From Pontibacter sp. HSC-14F20 (lineage in GTDB: Bacteria; Bacteroidota; Bacteroidia; Cytophagales; Hymenobacteraceae), in NCBI RefSeq assembly GCF_019599265.1, contig NZ_JAHZTC010000011.1, positions 89,720-153,719 on the forward strand: a stretch of 64,000 bases of DNA, in the 5' to 3' direction. A program made the position numbers and the translations under genes. Below, one piece after another: positions 25,161 through 34,913 of this stretch (the stretch's first letter is position 1; every line of letters begins with the position of its first letter). Under the pieces are notes generated by a model, which was not told where the DNA came from, did not search any database, and saw nothing but the letters and a program-made list of their open reading frames with translations.

Positions 25161-25892
25161 ATGGGGGTAACATGCCTTATTCCATGCTATGATGAACGGG
25201 AACGTATTGCGGCCGTACTGGATGTGGTGACCAAAGTAAATGGTATACGGCAGGTAATCTGTATCGACGACGGGTCTTCTGACAACACGGCGACCATGGT
25301 CAGCCGGCAATGGCCCACAGTGCAGGTTATCCGGCTCAGCCAGAACCGGGGAAAGGCCGCTGCTATACAGTATGGACTCCAGTTTGTGCAGCACGAATCA
25401 GTTTTGCTGATGGACGCTGATCTGCAGGAGTTAGATGGGGCCGAGCTTGAAAGAGCCATCGCCGCTTTTCAAAACACTACAAAAGTCGATATGCTCATCC
25501 TGCGCCGTATCCGGTCGCCCTGGTTTGTGCGTTGGTACCGCAGCGATATATTGCTGTCGGGTGAGCGGCTCCTGCGGCGGAGCGACCTGGAAAAAGTGCT
25601 GTCCCAACCAGTAGCACGGTACCAACTGGAAGTAGCCATTAACCGCTATATGATCAAACGACGCAAACGGGTACGCTGGATGCCCTGGTCAGCCATGAAT
25701 ACCTACAAAGTAGACAAGCTGGGCGTGCTGGAGGGTTCTCGGAGGGAGTTTAAGATGTATGTTGAGATCGTGGACTATGTGGGTTTTGTGCACATGCTCG
25801 TGCAGCTGAGTTCCTTCACCCGAAAGCTCAAAAAGCAAAAAAGCATGACCAATGAGTGGTTGCGCTTCCTGTCAGGTATAAGAGTGTCTTGA
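25161..25892 (+). CDS. Family 2 glycosyltransferase
   Basis: 243 aa from ATG at 25161, which has GGAG four bases upstream; an in-frame TTG nine bases earlier is less likely. The GT-A fold motifs are LIPCYDERERIAAVLD (start), VICIDDGSSDNTATMV, LSQNRGKAAAIQYGL and LLMDADLQELDG (the DxD-like metal site). It transfers a sugar from a nucleotide or lipid-linked donor; the acceptor is unknown. There is no C-terminal membrane domain. The stop codon is directly next to the stop of the convergent gene at 25893, with no base between. Confidence 0.85.
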   Translation: MGVTCLIPCYDERERIAAVLDVVTKVNGIRQVICIDDGSSDNTATMVSRQWPTVQVIRLSQNRGKAAAIQYGLQFVQHESVLLMDADLQELDGAELERAIAAFQNTTKVDMLILRRIRSPWFVRWYRSDILLSGERLLRRSDLEKVLSQPVARYQLEVAINRYMIKRRKRVRWMPWSAMNTYKVDKLGVLEGSRREFKMYVEIVDYVGFVHMLVQLSSFTRKLKKQKSMTNEWLRFLSGIRVS

Positions 25893-27383
25893 TTACTTGA
25901 TCTGTAAACGACGTAGTTGCAGACTGTTCGCTTTTTTGGATGGCCGCACCACTGTTACCAGATCTCGCTCTGAAAGCCAGGCCGTAAAATCCTTTACATA
26001 GGCGATGTTCTTGTCGTTTGCGACATTCAGACCAGCGGCTTTTGGCGCTTCTGCTTTGCCGGTAGTCGTATCAATGCGTCGCAGGTATAGGTCATACTTG
26101 CCGTCCAGTTCTTCGAGCGTAAGCAGGTTGAGCGTGTTGCCTGTCAGGTGGTAACGGTACGATATACCTGTGAATGCTTCGTCAGAAGGGGCTTTCTGGT
26201 TTTTCATCAACACTGAGCTCCAGGCCGTACCCATAAACTGATCGTAAGCGAAAAGGTGAATCTCTTTGGCATAGTAAGGAGAATTCTCGCCACCTTCCAT
26301 GTATTTCTTCTCGGCCAGCACGATCAGTTTTTCTTCCGGCGTCAGGATCAGGTCCGTCAGGTAAATATCTTCCAGGCGACTGGCTTTCGCTCCACTGCTT
26401 TTGTCCAGTTTGTTTACACTAGCTAAGTACTCAGAAGTAAACCCGAATTCCTCCGCAAACACCATGTCCTCGTTTTCAAAATCAAATTTTACGGCTTTCA
26501 GGCTATAATACTCGCCCGTTTTCTCATCGGCCGTGAGCACCACACCATACATATTGCCATTGGGCTGCAAAGCATACTTGCTATCCATAATGTAGACCTT
26601 CTTGCCGTCGAACATGCCGCCTACCAGCACCGACATACCTTTGGCAACCGGCGACTTGAGGGTATACTGTCGCACGGTCAGTCGCTCCATGTTTTCCGAA
26701 ATCAGACTGATGAACTGATCGCCGGCATCGTTTACAGTCACTTCGGCGGACACAATGCCGCGCAGGTCGCTTAGGTCATATGTTGTGTCTTTTACTTTCT
26801 GAAGTCTGCCGTCGTACAGGCTACCGCTTATACCTTGCACCACCTGGTTGCCCGTCACATTAAAGCGATAAGCCAGGAGTTTAGTACCATCCGGCGACAG
26901 CGCTATACCTGTTTTGCGGGCATCAGCGGGAGCTTCGAGCAACAGTACCGGTTTGTCTTTCTGGCCATTCCGCAAGTCTATTCGGTGCGTATACAGCACC
27001 TGGTTTCCCTTTTCATCGTGACGGTGCGTAACCACCAGTGCCGCCTCCCCATTCTTAGCAAAAGCCTCCAGTGTTTCTTCGGCAGCAAGTGGAATAGTCG
27101 TTGACCAGGCTTTTTTGAGTGTGGCACTGTAGCGCTCTATGGCATACTCGCCCGGTTTGTTTCGGCTGAGGATCACAAAACCGTCGGTTCCAAGCGGAAG
27201 CGTCTTGCTGGTAATGCTTTGGTTATACTGGTCTTCTGCGTTATCAGGAAGGTAGGTGAAAGGTATAGCGGCTTTCTTGCCCTGGGCAATGGCATCTGTA
27301 GAGGACAAAAGCACCACCAGCAAAAGGAATGGCAAAAAATGAAGTGTTTTCAAGGTATAGGTTTTAGAAATTTCAGTGAGCAA
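25893..27383 (-). CDS. Exported protein of unknown function, possibly beta-propeller
   Basis: 496 aa. A signal peptide is seen (LHFLPFLLLVVLLSSTDAIAQ, about 14-34) after a rather long N-terminus; a start further in is possible. The mature protein shows recurring strand patterns such as GYAIERYSATLKKAWSTTIPL, ALVVTHRHDEKGNQVLYTHRIDLRNG, TGIALSPDGTKLLAYRF and GVVLTADEKTGEYYSLKAVKFD, which read like beta-propeller blades. I do not recognise a named family. Probably periplasmic or surface-located. Nearby DNA (27353-27555) has a cluster of AGGTATA motifs. Confidence 0.72.
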   Translation of the reverse strand: MLTEISKTYTLKTLHFLPFLLLVVLLSSTDAIAQGKKAAIPFTYLPDNAEDQYNQSITSKTLPLGTDGFVILSRNKPGEYAIERYSATLKKAWSTTIPLAAEETLEAFAKNGEAALVVTHRHDEKGNQVLYTHRIDLRNGQKDKPVLLLEAPADARKTGIALSPDGTKLLAYRFNVTGNQVVQGISGSLYDGRLQKVKDTTYDLSDLRGIVSAEVTVNDAGDQFISLISENMERLTVRQYTLKSPVAKGMSVLVGGMFDGKKVYIMDSKYALQPNGNMYGVVLTADEKTGEYYSLKAVKFDFENEDMVFAEEFGFTSEYLASVNKLDKSSGAKASRLEDIYLTDLILTPEEKLIVLAEKKYMEGGENSPYYAKEIHLFAYDQFMGTAWSSVLMKNQKAPSDEAFTGISYRYHLTGNTLNLLTLEELDGKYDLYLRRIDTTTGKAEAPKAAGLNVANDKNIAYVKDFTAWLSERDLVTVVRPSKKANSLQLRRLQIK

Positions 27384-27555
27384 AATGTGCTGCGTCAGGT
27401 ATAGACAGGTCGAATATAGGATAAAATTGTTTCTCGTGGAACCAGCATAAATAAAACCTTTAACGCAAAATACCTAAAAACAGGTATAGCTTTACCAGTG
27501 CCGGAGTTCGTTTTCGGATACCATCCTGACAACTTTGTATACCTGTGCTATACCT
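27353..27555. repeat. Cluster of five AGGTATA motifs between the exported-protein gene and recG
   Basis: AGGTATA on the + strand at 27353, 27397 and 27482, and TATACCT at 27538 and 27549. The intergenic region 27384-27590 otherwise shows no gene and no clear terminator for recG. Confidence 0.8.
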
Positions 27556-27590
27556 AGTGAAGGCCCCTCAACACAAATTGAAAACAGATT

Positions 27591-29687
27591 TTAACTTATA
27601 CGGCTCCAGTTAACCGTATTTACGCTCAGCGATTTGATATGCCGCATGATATTCTGGTTTTGAGGTTGCTCCAGCTGAGGGTCCTCGTTTAGCACACGTT
27701 GCGCGGCCGCACGCGCCTCCTGCAGAATAGGAGCGTCTTTAGCCAGGTCGGCGATGAGCAGGTCGAGCACACCGCTTTGCTGCGTACCCATCAGGTCGCC
27801 CGGTCCGCGCAGTTTCAGGTCGATGTCGGCAATCTCGAAGCCGTTGTTGGTGCGCACCATGGTTTCCAGTCGGGTCTTGCTATCCTTGCTCAGCTTATAC
27901 CCCGTCATCAGGATACAGTAACTCTGCTCGGCGCCCCGGCCCACACGGCCCCGCAGCTGATGCAACTGCGACAGACCAAAGCGCTCTGCACTCTCGATAA
28001 TCATCACCGAGGCATTCGGCACGTTCACACCCACCTCGATTACGGTAGTCGCCACCATGATCTGCGTCTCGTTTTTAACGAAGCGCTGCATTTCGTAGTC
28101 TTTGTCCTGCGCCTTTAGTTTGCCGTGCACCATGCTCACCTGGTATTCCGGGAAAGCTCTGCGTATACTTTCGTAGCCATCGGTCAGGTCCTTGTAGTCC
28201 ATGCCTTCCGACTCTTCGATGAGCGGGTACACGATGTATACCTGACGGCCCAGCTTGATCTGGTCGCGCACAAACTGGAATACCCGCAGGCGGTGCGAGT
28301 CGAAGCGGTGCACCGTCACAATCTCTTTTCGTCCGGCTGGCATCTCGTCGATCACCGACACGTCCAGGTCGCCGTAGAGCGTCATGGCCAGGGTGCGGGG
28401 TATAGGCGTGGCCGTCATCACGAGCACATGGGGGATAATGCGCGGGTTCTTGCGCCACAGCTTGGACCGCTGCTCCACCCCGAAGCGGTGCTGCTCATCC
28501 ACAATACAAAGACCCAGGTTCTGGAACTGCACCACATCTTCGAGCAATGCGTGCGTGCCCACGATCATCTTCATTTCGCCGGAGCGCAGCTGCTCGTGCA
28601 ACACTTTGCGGTCCTTGGTTTTAGTGGAGCCGGTGAGTTTGCCGATGTTTATACCTAGCCGGTCAGCAAATGCCTTAAGGCCGGTGTAATGTTGGTCCGC
28701 CAGAATCTCCGTTGGGGCCATCAATACCGACTGTGCCCCATTGTCGGCAGCAATCAGCATGGTGATGAAAGCCACGATCGTTTTGCCCGAGCCTACATCG
28801 CCCTGCAGCAGGCGGTTCATTTGCTTGCCAGCCGTCAGGTCCTTGTGAATTTCCTTGATAACCCGCTTCTGCGCATTGGTCAGGTCGAAGGTCATGTGGT
28901 TTTTGTAGAACTCCGTTACCGTGGGTACCTGCCTGAACACTTGCCCGGCCAGATCGGCACGGCGCACTGTTTTCTGGCGAAGCAGACGCAGCTGGATGTA
29001 GAAGAGTTCCTCGAATTTGAGCCGGAACTTGGCGGCATTATACTTCTCGACCGACTGCGGAAAATGAATGTTGATCAGCGCATCCCGCTTGTTCATCAGG
29101 CGGTAATGGTCGATCAGTTCCGGCGAAAGCGTTTCGTGTATGTTTGGTGCTGCGACCTTCAGCAGTGCTTCCATCATGCGGGCAATCACTTTGCTCTCTA
29201 CTCGGAAGGCTTTCAGCTTTTCAGTAGTATGGTATACTGGTTGCAGAAAAGAGGCCGTTTGTTTTTCCTCGCCCAACTCCTCCAGTTCCGGGTGGGCCAT
29301 GTTCCACTTGCCATTGAAGGAAGTAGGCTTGCCAAATACGATGTAGTCGGTGTGGTTCTTCAGTGTCTTCTGCATCCACTTCACCCCCTTAAACCAGACC
29401 AGCTCCATTTCATTGCCGTCCTCGTCCACGAGTATGGCGGCCAGACGCTGCTTGCGGCCTTCGCCCAGTACTTCTTTGCCCCGCACACGCCCGCGCACCT
29501 GCACATAAGGCATGCTCTCGTCCAGCTCGGCTACTTTATAGAACTGGGTGCGGTCCAGGTACCGGAAGGGGTAGTGCTGAATGAGATCGCCGTAGGTATA
29601 GATATTGAGCTCCTTTTGCATCAGTTCAGCCCGCTGCGGCCCCACGCCTTTCAGAAATTCGATTTTGGTATGGAAGAAGTTGTTCAA
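27591..29687 (-). CDS. recG: ATP-dependent DNA helicase RecG
   Basis: 698 aa, normal length. An N-terminal wedge/OB domain (IEFLKGVGPQRAELMQKELNIYTYGDLIQHYPFRYLDRTQF; VRGRVRG) is followed by helicase motifs: Walker A LLQGDVGSGKTIVAF, motif II CIVDEQHRFGVEQR, motif III VMTATPIPRTLAMTLYGDLDVS and motif VI QLRGRVGRGAEQSYC. RecG remodels stalled forks and Holliday junctions. It is a single leftward gene; overlapping open frames on the opposite strand are shadows. Confidence 0.97.
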   Translation of the reverse strand: MNNFFHTKIEFLKGVGPQRAELMQKELNIYTYGDLIQHYPFRYLDRTQFYKVAELDESMPYVQVRGRVRGKEVLGEGRKQRLAAILVDEDGNEMELVWFKGVKWMQKTLKNHTDYIVFGKPTSFNGKWNMAHPELEELGEEKQTASFLQPVYHTTEKLKAFRVESKVIARMMEALLKVAAPNIHETLSPELIDHYRLMNKRDALINIHFPQSVEKYNAAKFRLKFEELFYIQLRLLRQKTVRRADLAGQVFRQVPTVTEFYKNHMTFDLTNAQKRVIKEIHKDLTAGKQMNRLLQGDVGSGKTIVAFITMLIAADNGAQSVLMAPTEILADQHYTGLKAFADRLGINIGKLTGSTKTKDRKVLHEQLRSGEMKMIVGTHALLEDVVQFQNLGLCIVDEQHRFGVEQRSKLWRKNPRIIPHVLVMTATPIPRTLAMTLYGDLDVSVIDEMPAGRKEIVTVHRFDSHRLRVFQFVRDQIKLGRQVYIVYPLIEESEGMDYKDLTDGYESIRRAFPEYQVSMVHGKLKAQDKDYEMQRFVKNETQIMVATTVIEVGVNVPNASVMIIESAERFGLSQLHQLRGRVGRGAEQSYCILMTGYKLSKDSKTRLETMVRTNNGFEIADIDLKLRGPGDLMGTQQSGVLDLLIADLAKDAPILQEARAAAQRVLNEDPQLEQPQNQNIMRHIKSLSVNTVNWSRIS

Positions 29688-29713
29688 GGATGTACGCTCA
29701 GGTTAGGTAAATA

Positions 29714-29733
29714 AGGTATAGCAGGTATACCTG
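29714..29733. repeat. Triple AGGTATA cluster with palindrome upstream of recG
   Basis: AAGGTATA at 29713-29720 is followed directly by the perfect palindrome CAGGTATACCTG (29722-29733), so three motif copies lie in 20 bp just before a terminator hairpin. Confidence 0.85.
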
Positions 29734-29741
29734 ACAAAAAT

Positions 29742-29786
29742 AAGCAAAAGCCCCGACAGGTGTAAGCGCTAGCGGGGCTTTTGCTT
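29742..29786 (-). terminator. Terminator of the 29847 lipoprotein gene
   Basis: A perfect 14-bp inverted repeat (29742-29755 with 29773-29786); on the minus strand it is followed by the T-rich stretch TTATTTTTG. Confidence 0.88.
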
Positions 29787-29846
29787 TATGATTGGTAAGT
29801 TTGGTCACAGAGCTTGGGTTAAGCTTGAAGAATCATGTTTCCAAAC

Positions 29847-30335
29847 TTAATATTCTACATAGATGGTGTTAAATGAGCCGTTGGTAATATCTGCGACCTC
29901 ACCTGTAGTAGAATTTCGAGCTTTAAAATGAAAGGTTCCGGCTACAGTTTTTTTAGATTTGTTGATTTCATTAATTGAAAGTATACCTGTGTAATCTGTA
30001 TCTGTTTCAAATTCATCAGATGCAATACTTTTATCATAGTACCCTCTGCTTAAAGTGTCAGACAGCACATAGTTCTTGATTGTAATAGTGTTCCCATCCA
30101 GAATACTGAAATATATTCTATCTGAACCAGAAGAAGCCCGTATTGCCAGAACGCTATCACCATAAAGTAACTTGGCTGTAAGTGGGCTTGATTTGAAATC
30201 GCCAGCACTGCTGGGCCACCACCTTTTACCATCTATCTCTGCACAGAAGGCCTCATTTTCGCATAATTTATCTTTATCGCATGCCGACAGGAGTATTATA
30301 AGCAGCAACAGGTTAAGTCTAAGAAGTCGTTTCAT
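29847..30335 (-). CDS. Bacteroidota lipoprotein of unknown function
   Basis: 162 aa from ATG at 30335; the frame is open 13 codons further, but MKRLLRLNLLLLIILLSAC is a clean lipoprotein signal with Cys19 as the lipidated residue. The mature protein begins CDKDKLCENEAFCAEIDGKRWWPSS, and the AEIDGKRWWP motif resembles the FxAxIDGxxW start of the small lipoproteins grouped as DUF6252-like; membership is not certain. It then shows beta-strand-rich sequence. It has lower GC than its neighbours. Function unknown. Confidence 0.75.
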   Translation of the reverse strand: MKRLLRLNLLLLIILLSACDKDKLCENEAFCAEIDGKRWWPSSAGDFKSSPLTAKLLYGDSVLAIRASSGSDRIYFSILDGNTITIKNYVLSDTLSRGYYDKSIASDEFETDTDYTGILSINEINKSKKTVAGTFHFKARNSTTGEVADITNGSFNTIYVEY

Positions 30336-30459
30336 AGCAGTAGTAGTTGGCTTACTAAATATAGTGAATATCAATTTATTATACCTAAAGCGCAGTTTCT
30401 GTTTTTAGTAGAAAGGCTATTCCAAATTGGCATTGAACGTCTGAACTCAAGAGAAACAA

Positions 30460-30489
30460 AAAAGACCGTAGGTATACCCACGGTCTTTT
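30460..30489 (-). terminator. gldD terminator carrying an AGGTATA copy in its loop
   Basis: AAAAGACCGT (30460-30469) pairs with ACGGTCTTTT (30480-30489); the loop is AGGTATACCC. On the minus strand a T-run follows. Confidence 0.88.
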
Positions 30490-30520
30490 GACTTTTTCAC
30501 AAATTTTTCTGTCGGGAAAC

Positions 30521-31141
30521 TTACTTCTTATCCTTAAATTCCAGCGTGTTCAGCATATGCACAATATCCTTCTTCACATACTCAATTACAGGAGCCAGTG
30601 AGTCGTTTTGAGTGGCAGTTCTGAAGTAGAGCGCTCCCCGGAAGAAATGCGTGGTGGTATCGGTCACATAGAACTGAAACTGGCTTGGAATTTCGCCTTC
30701 CAGTTCAAATACCGAAACAATATCTCCCTGCGGTGTCCGAACCTCTGTTTCTTCAATTGAATAAGCCTTTATTTGATGTTTGCCCGTTAGTTTGCGGGCG
30801 TCTTCGATAAGGTTGTTCAACATTTTCGGATCATTGTTGATAGCCTTGTAAGTCAGTTGCACGTTGGCTCCCAGGCTTGGATAGATGATGTTGATCCAAT
30901 GTGGCTGAGCAATCATCGAGGAGTCGGGCCGGATCTTGGCGTGCTTCGAATATTCAAAGGTATAAGGGTGCTCGTCCTGCAACTGCTGGTAAGTGGCGGC
31001 TGGCAGGTCGATGCGGTTGTAGCCTTTTGGTTTGGGAGTATACTCAGCATTACAACCGGCAATAGCCAGGGCCATACCTGCCCACAGGACCATCTGCAGT
31101 TTAGCTGACTTTATGATAGTGCTCTTTTTTGCTTGCGACAT
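30521..31141 (-). CDS. gldD: Gliding motility lipoprotein GldD
   Basis: 206 aa. A signal ending ALAIAGC (Cys at about 29) and then [17 protein letters not shown], the typical GldD opening, followed by [20 protein letters not shown] and [20 protein letters not shown]. GldD is required for gliding in Flavobacterium johnsoniae and is associated with the type IX secretion/gliding machinery. It overlaps the 3' end of gldE by 41 bp, so translation is probably coupled. A terminator with an AGGTATA loop lies downstream. Confidence 0.93.
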   Translation of the reverse strand: MSQAKKSTIIKSAKLQMVLWAGMALAIAGCNAEYTPKPKGYNRIDLPAATYQQLQDEHPYTFEYSKHAKIRPDSSMIAQPHWINIIYPSLGANVQLTYKAINNDPKMLNNLIEDARKLTGKHQIKAYSIEETEVRTPQGDIVSVFELEGEIPSQFQFYVTDTTTHFFRGALYFRTATQNDSLAPVIEYVKKDIVHMLNTLEFKDKK

Positions 31142-32471
31142 TAATCTTAACTCGTTTTACACGCTTATTGTCCGCCGACTCCACCGTAAAGAAATAGCGA
31201 CCATACGCTACTTCCTCGCCTACATAAGGGATGCGGCCAAAGAGAGCCAGCATCAATCCGGCCACTGTTTCGTGCTCGCTTTTCACCTCGTTAAAGGCAT
31301 CGAACGGAACCTCTGTGATCTTACAAAAGTCGTGCAGCGATGTTTTACCGTCAAAGATAAAGGTATTTTCGTCGAGTTGAGAGTAAATGATCTCGTCCTC
31401 GTCATCAAACTCGTCATTGATCTCACCTACAATCTCCTCAATCACATCTTCCATCGTAAGCAAGCCAACCGTAGTGCCGTACTCGTTCACCACAATGGCC
31501 ATGTGCACGTGCTTCTCCCGGAAGTCCTGCAGCAGGTTGGAAATGTGCTTGGTCTCCGGTACAAAAAATGGTGCTCTGATCAGGTTCTGCCATTTAAAGT
31601 CAGCTCCTTTGTCGAGGTGAGGCAGCAGGTCTTTTACATAGAGTATACCGTCGATACTGTCGGTGCTTTCGGTGTAAACGGGCACGCGCGAATAGCCCCA
31701 TTGAATGATTTGAGGGAGAAGCTCCGGCAGTGTAGCGCTCTGAGGGAATGCCACAATATCCATACGCGGGCGCATGATCTGCCTTACCGTTATCGAACCG
31801 AAGTTTACGATGCCTCGCAGGATTTTGCGTTCTTCTGGCGAGGTTTCGTCATTGGACAAGGCCACATCCAGGCTGTGATGGAGTTCCTCGAGCGTCTGGC
31901 TGTAAGTCCGGACCCGGTAACGTTTATCAATGTAAGAGCTTATGCGTGTCAGTAACCAGGCAAGCGGTTTCAGCACAGGGGCTAAAGCGGCAAGTATAGG
32001 GGCCATGCGCTCAGCAATGGCAGGTCCGTGCTTGCGGGCGTATACCTTGGGTAGCACTTTACCAAAAAATACGATCAGGAAAGTAACAACCAGCACACTC
32101 AAAAGTAGGGTAAGGGTTGTTAAATTTGCAGAACCGGACGCCTGCCACACAATATAGGCGCAGAGGGTAATGATACTGACATTAATCGCATTGTTGATGA
32201 TCAGGAGGGAAGCCAGTAACTGGCGGGGGGCCTGCAGCAGATGGTGCACCAGTTGAAGCTTTTTGTCTTTGCTCGTTCTGGCTTTCTCGATCTCTTGTGG
32301 GGAGAGAGAGAAAAAAGCTGCCTCTGCCCCCGAGGTGAGGGCAGAGAGCAGCAATAAGATAAAGCAGGCCGAGATGGCTGCGATATATTCAATTCTAAGT
32401 AAAGCTGTCGCGCTTTGTAAAAGTTGCAGTAAGCTATAACTTAGGGGGTCTCCAGAATCTAAACTGTCCAA
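31101..32471 (-). CDS. gldE: Gliding motility-associated protein GldE (CNNM/CorC-type)
   Basis: 456 aa. An N-terminal DUF21 membrane domain with about four helices ([76 protein letters not shown]) is followed by a CBS pair ([49 protein letters not shown]) and a C-terminal CorC_HlyC domain. Homologues are known to suppress or support gldD function in Flavobacterium; the wider family handles Mg2+ or similar ions. It precedes gldD and follows ssb in the conserved mutY-ssb-gldE-gldD order. Confidence 0.92.
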   Translation of the reverse strand: MDSLDSGDPLSYSLLQLLQSATALLRIEYIAAISACFILLLLSALTSGAEAAFFSLSPQEIEKARTSKDKKLQLVHHLLQAPRQLLASLLIINNAINVSIITLCAYIVWQASGSANLTTLTLLLSVLVVTFLIVFFGKVLPKVYARKHGPAIAERMAPILAALAPVLKPLAWLLTRISSYIDKRYRVRTYSQTLEELHHSLDVALSNDETSPEERKILRGIVNFGSITVRQIMRPRMDIVAFPQSATLPELLPQIIQWGYSRVPVYTESTDSIDGILYVKDLLPHLDKGADFKWQNLIRAPFFVPETKHISNLLQDFREKHVHMAIVVNEYGTTVGLLTMEDVIEEIVGEINDEFDDEDEIIYSQLDENTFIFDGKTSLHDFCKITEVPFDAFNEVKSEHETVAGLMLALFGRIPYVGEEVAYGRYFFTVESADNKRVKRVKINVASKKEHYHKVS

Positions 32472-32496
32472 AATTAGATAGTTAGGTTAAACATAG

Positions 32497-32979
32497 TTAG
32501 AACGGCAGGTCGTCTGGCTCGTCGTTCTGGAAGGCAGAAGCATTGCCCTTGCCTGATGAGGCGGCACTACCCTGACCTGATGAAGATTGCCCCGAGGGCT
32601 GCGATGAAGTACCACCCTGGAAGCCTCCTGAGTTGCCATTACCGCCTTCACGGGCGCTGAGCATGGTCATGTTATCAGCTACGATCTCGGTGCTGTAACG
32701 CTGCACGCCTTCTTTGTCCTGGTAGCTGTTGGTGCGTATCTTACCTTCGATGAAGACAGACTGCCCCTTGCGCAGGTACTTTTCGGCTACTTCAGCCAGT
32801 CCACGCCATAACACGATGTTGTGCCACTCGGTGCGCTCCTGGCGCTCGCCGCTTTTGTCTTTGAATGTTTCTGAAGTAGCGATCGGGAAACGTGCTACCG
32901 CTACGCCGCCTTCGAGGTGGCGAACTTCTGGGTCCTTACCGAGGTTGCCGATAAGGATTACTTTGTTAACACTTGCCAT
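32497..32979 (-). CDS. ssb: Single-stranded DNA-binding protein
   Basis: 160 aa. An OB-fold domain (SVNKVILIGNLGKDPEVRHLEGGVAVARFPIATSE, residues 3-37, to about 110) is followed by a Gly/Ser/Gln-rich flexible linker and the acidic tip DEPDDLPF that recruits partner proteins. It coats single-stranded DNA in replication, repair and recombination. It lies 25 bp before gldE, so it is probably co-transcribed with the gliding genes. Confidence 0.96.
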   Translation of the reverse strand: MASVNKVILIGNLGKDPEVRHLEGGVAVARFPIATSETFKDKSGERQERTEWHNIVLWRGLAEVAEKYLRKGQSVFIEGKIRTNSYQDKEGVQRYSTEIVADNMTMLSAREGGNGNSGGFQGGTSSQPSGQSSSGQGSAASSGKGNASAFQNDEPDDLPF

Positions 32980-33089
32980 GTCTTTTTTTGTTAAATATTA
33001 AATTGATTTGGGCTACTCCGACAACCAAGCCGGAGGCAATTATGGCTACTGAACCTTTAGAATGCATTTTCAAGCAGAAAAGTTTCAGT

Positions 33090-34181
33090 TTATAAATTTA
33101 GTAAAATCTTCTCATCTTTCAAATAACTATTGATAAGAATTGGCTTTGGCAATGCCTCTATTTTTTCAGGTGAATAAGGTACCAGTCGCGCCTCCTGCAA
33201 AACCTCTTCATTTAAACGAAAATCAAGCCGGATCAGATAAAATCGAGCCGTAATTTTCTGGTGACTGAGCACGTGTTTATACTCCTTGCGGGGTGGCAAA
33301 AGGTGAGATTCCTGTACGGCTATACCTGCGTCGTTTAGCTCTTTCAACAGTGTGGCAATGTTAAGTATTTTAGAGTCGCTTTCGTGCAGATAAAAATCGT
33401 AAAGACCCTCCCATATGTCGCCGCTAAGCCTTTTGCGCATATAATACTGCCCCTCGTGCTCAAAAACCATGTAATGGAAGAAGCGTGGCCGGGCAGCTTT
33501 TGCCTTTGACTTAACAGGAAGTTCCTGCACCAGGCCATGTGTAAAAGCAAAGCAGGACTGCTGCAACGGGCAGAACAGACAGTCGGGCATGACAGGTGTG
33601 CACTGTATGGCTCCAAACTCCATGATAGCCTGGTTGAATGTGTCCGGTGCATCGGCAGGTATAAGCTCATCGGCTAACCGTTGAAACACCTTACGCGAAG
33701 CCGGAGCCGCAATGTCATCTGACAAACCAAATACCCGGGCCAATACTCTGAACACGTTCCCATCCAGCACCGCGACTTTTTCCCGGAATGCAAATGAGGC
33801 GATTGCGGCAGCCGTGTAGCTTCCCACCCCGCGCAGTTTCAGCAGTTCATCATACCTATCGGGGAACGCACCGCCATATTCCTGTACAATCTGCTGAGCT
33901 GTGTGGTGCATGTTGCGGGCCCTGGAGTAGTAGCCAAGTCCCTGCCAGAGGCGCAGTACTTCGTCCTGAGGGGCAGCAGCGAGATGCTGTGCAGTGGGGT
34001 AAGCCTCGGCAAAGCGCTGAAAGTAGGGCAGGCCTTGTGCCACACGCGTCTGTTGCAGGATCACTTCTGAAAGCCAGATCAGGTATGGATCGGTGGTCTC
34101 GCGCCAGGGCAGGGCTCTTTTGTGGCGCTGGTACCAGTCAATAATTGTCTGAGCAAACAAAGGGTTTGGCTTATTTTCCAT
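33090..34181 (-). CDS. mutY: A/G-specific adenine glycosylase MutY
   Basis: 363 aa from ATG at 34181; the frame is open to 34298 but the -7 box at 34228-34221 lies inside that extension and the family starts at MENKPNPLFAQTIIDWYQ. It has WLSEVILQQTRV (with the catalytic Glu), the helix-hairpin-helix LRGVGSYTAAAIASFAF, LDGNVFRVLARVFGL, the four-cysteine 4Fe-4S loop C-X6-C-X2-C-X5-C, and a C-terminal NUDIX-like domain. It removes adenine paired with 8-oxoguanine. Confidence 0.95.
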   Translation of the reverse strand: MENKPNPLFAQTIIDWYQRHKRALPWRETTDPYLIWLSEVILQQTRVAQGLPYFQRFAEAYPTAQHLAAAPQDEVLRLWQGLGYYSRARNMHHTAQQIVQEYGGAFPDRYDELLKLRGVGSYTAAAIASFAFREKVAVLDGNVFRVLARVFGLSDDIAAPASRKVFQRLADELIPADAPDTFNQAIMEFGAIQCTPVMPDCLFCPLQQSCFAFTHGLVQELPVKSKAKAARPRFFHYMVFEHEGQYYMRKRLSGDIWEGLYDFYLHESDSKILNIATLLKELNDAGIAVQESHLLPPRKEYKHVLSHQKITARFYLIRLDFRLNEEVLQEARLVPYSPEKIEALPKPILINSYLKDEKILLNL

Positions 34182-34220
34182 AGTTGAGAAAAGGTAATTG
34201 AGGTGGGGAGTGGAAACAGA

Positions 34221-34228
34221 CAAAGGTA
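34221..34228 (-). promoter_or_regulatory. -7 box TACCTTTG for mutY
   Basis: A perfect TAnnTTTG on the minus strand, about 40 bp before the MutY start at 34181; it supports the shorter start. Confidence 0.6.
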
Positions 34229-34434
34229 AAGTTTTGTTCTGGAATGGAGTTACAGGGAATTTGTAAAATAATGGTATCTGTCTAAAATATAAGCACATAG
34301 CCCGCGTTAGGTTGGAGGCAGGTTGGCACGGGTATTGTAGCAGTGTGCCAGGCGGAAAGGGGCTGAGCTCTATAGGTTTAGGCAGGGCACAATCTGTAAT
34401 AATTTAGTGCTAAAGCTTTTACTTGTCGAAAAGT

Positions 34435-34447
34435 AGGTATACCTTTG
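34435..34447 (+). promoter_or_regulatory. -7 box TACCTTTG of the HU gene overlapping an AGGTATACCT palindrome
   Basis: TAnnTTTG (34440-34447) shares its first five bases with the inverted motif pair AGGTATACCT (34435-34444). This is one of the few places where the iterated motif lies directly in a core promoter. Confidence 0.65.
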
Positions 34448-34535
34448 TGCCCCGAAAAATGGAGAACGACAGCGCTGTGGTTCCTCCTGAAAAATAGAAA
34501 GTTAACTTATTACTAATTTATAAAAATCTAAGAAA

Positions 34536-34841
34536 GTGACTAAAGCAGAAGTAATATCAGAAATTGCTGATAAAACAGGGATTGATAAGGCTGATGTGCA
34601 ATCTACCATCGAGGCGTTTTTCAAAGTAGTGAAAGACTCAATGGCTGACGGCAACAACATCTACGTGAGAGGTTTTGGAAGCTTTGTAAATAAGAAGCGC
34701 GCTAAGAAAGTGGCCCGTAACATTTCAAAGAATACGTCCATCATTATTGATGAACACTTTATTCCAAGCTTCAAGCCATCCAAGACCTTTATTGCTAAGA
34801 TTAAGAACAGCAAAAAGATCAAAGAACTGGCTCATTCTTAA
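34536..34841 (+). CDS. HU/IHF-family DNA-binding protein
   Basis: 101 aa from a GTG start (MTKAEVISEIADKTGIDKADV), the expected HU N-terminus. The DNA-binding arm is VRGFGSFVNKKRAKKVARNISKNTSIIIDEHFIPSFKPSKTF (about 45-87). It bends and compacts DNA as a dimer. A basic tail (KIKNSKKIKELAHS) extends past the usual 90 residues. The gene starts the HU-TPR-(29-aa protein)-RNase G row, which together with mutY and ssb is a syntenic block in Bacteroidota. It contains no AGGTATA motif. Confidence 0.94.
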   Translation: MTKAEVISEIADKTGIDKADVQSTIEAFFKVVKDSMADGNNIYVRGFGSFVNKKRAKKVARNISKNTSIIIDEHFIPSFKPSKTFIAKIKNSKKIKELAHS

Positions 34842-34913
34842 TTCTTTCGTATATTTGCCGGTTGCTTAAAAGTTAATCATTTAAATTACAGTTACTTAAA
34901 GAAACAGGAACAT

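Larger units (their letters stand above)
34182..34535. other. 354-bp divergent promoter region between mutY and HU gene
   Basis: Holds the mutY -7 box (34228-34221) and the HU -7 box (34440-34447), with a G-rich central stretch (34300-34380). No open frame or strong hairpin. The HU side carries the palindrome AGGTATACCT (34435-34444), which overlaps the -7 box. Confidence 0.65.

Noticed and set aside
28689..29714. 341-aa open frame opposite recG
   Set aside because: It lies wholly antisense to a perfectly conserved RecG and has no family features; it arises from codon bias.
31032..31955. 307-aa open frame opposite gldE/gldD
   Set aside because: Antisense shadow of two well-supported genes.
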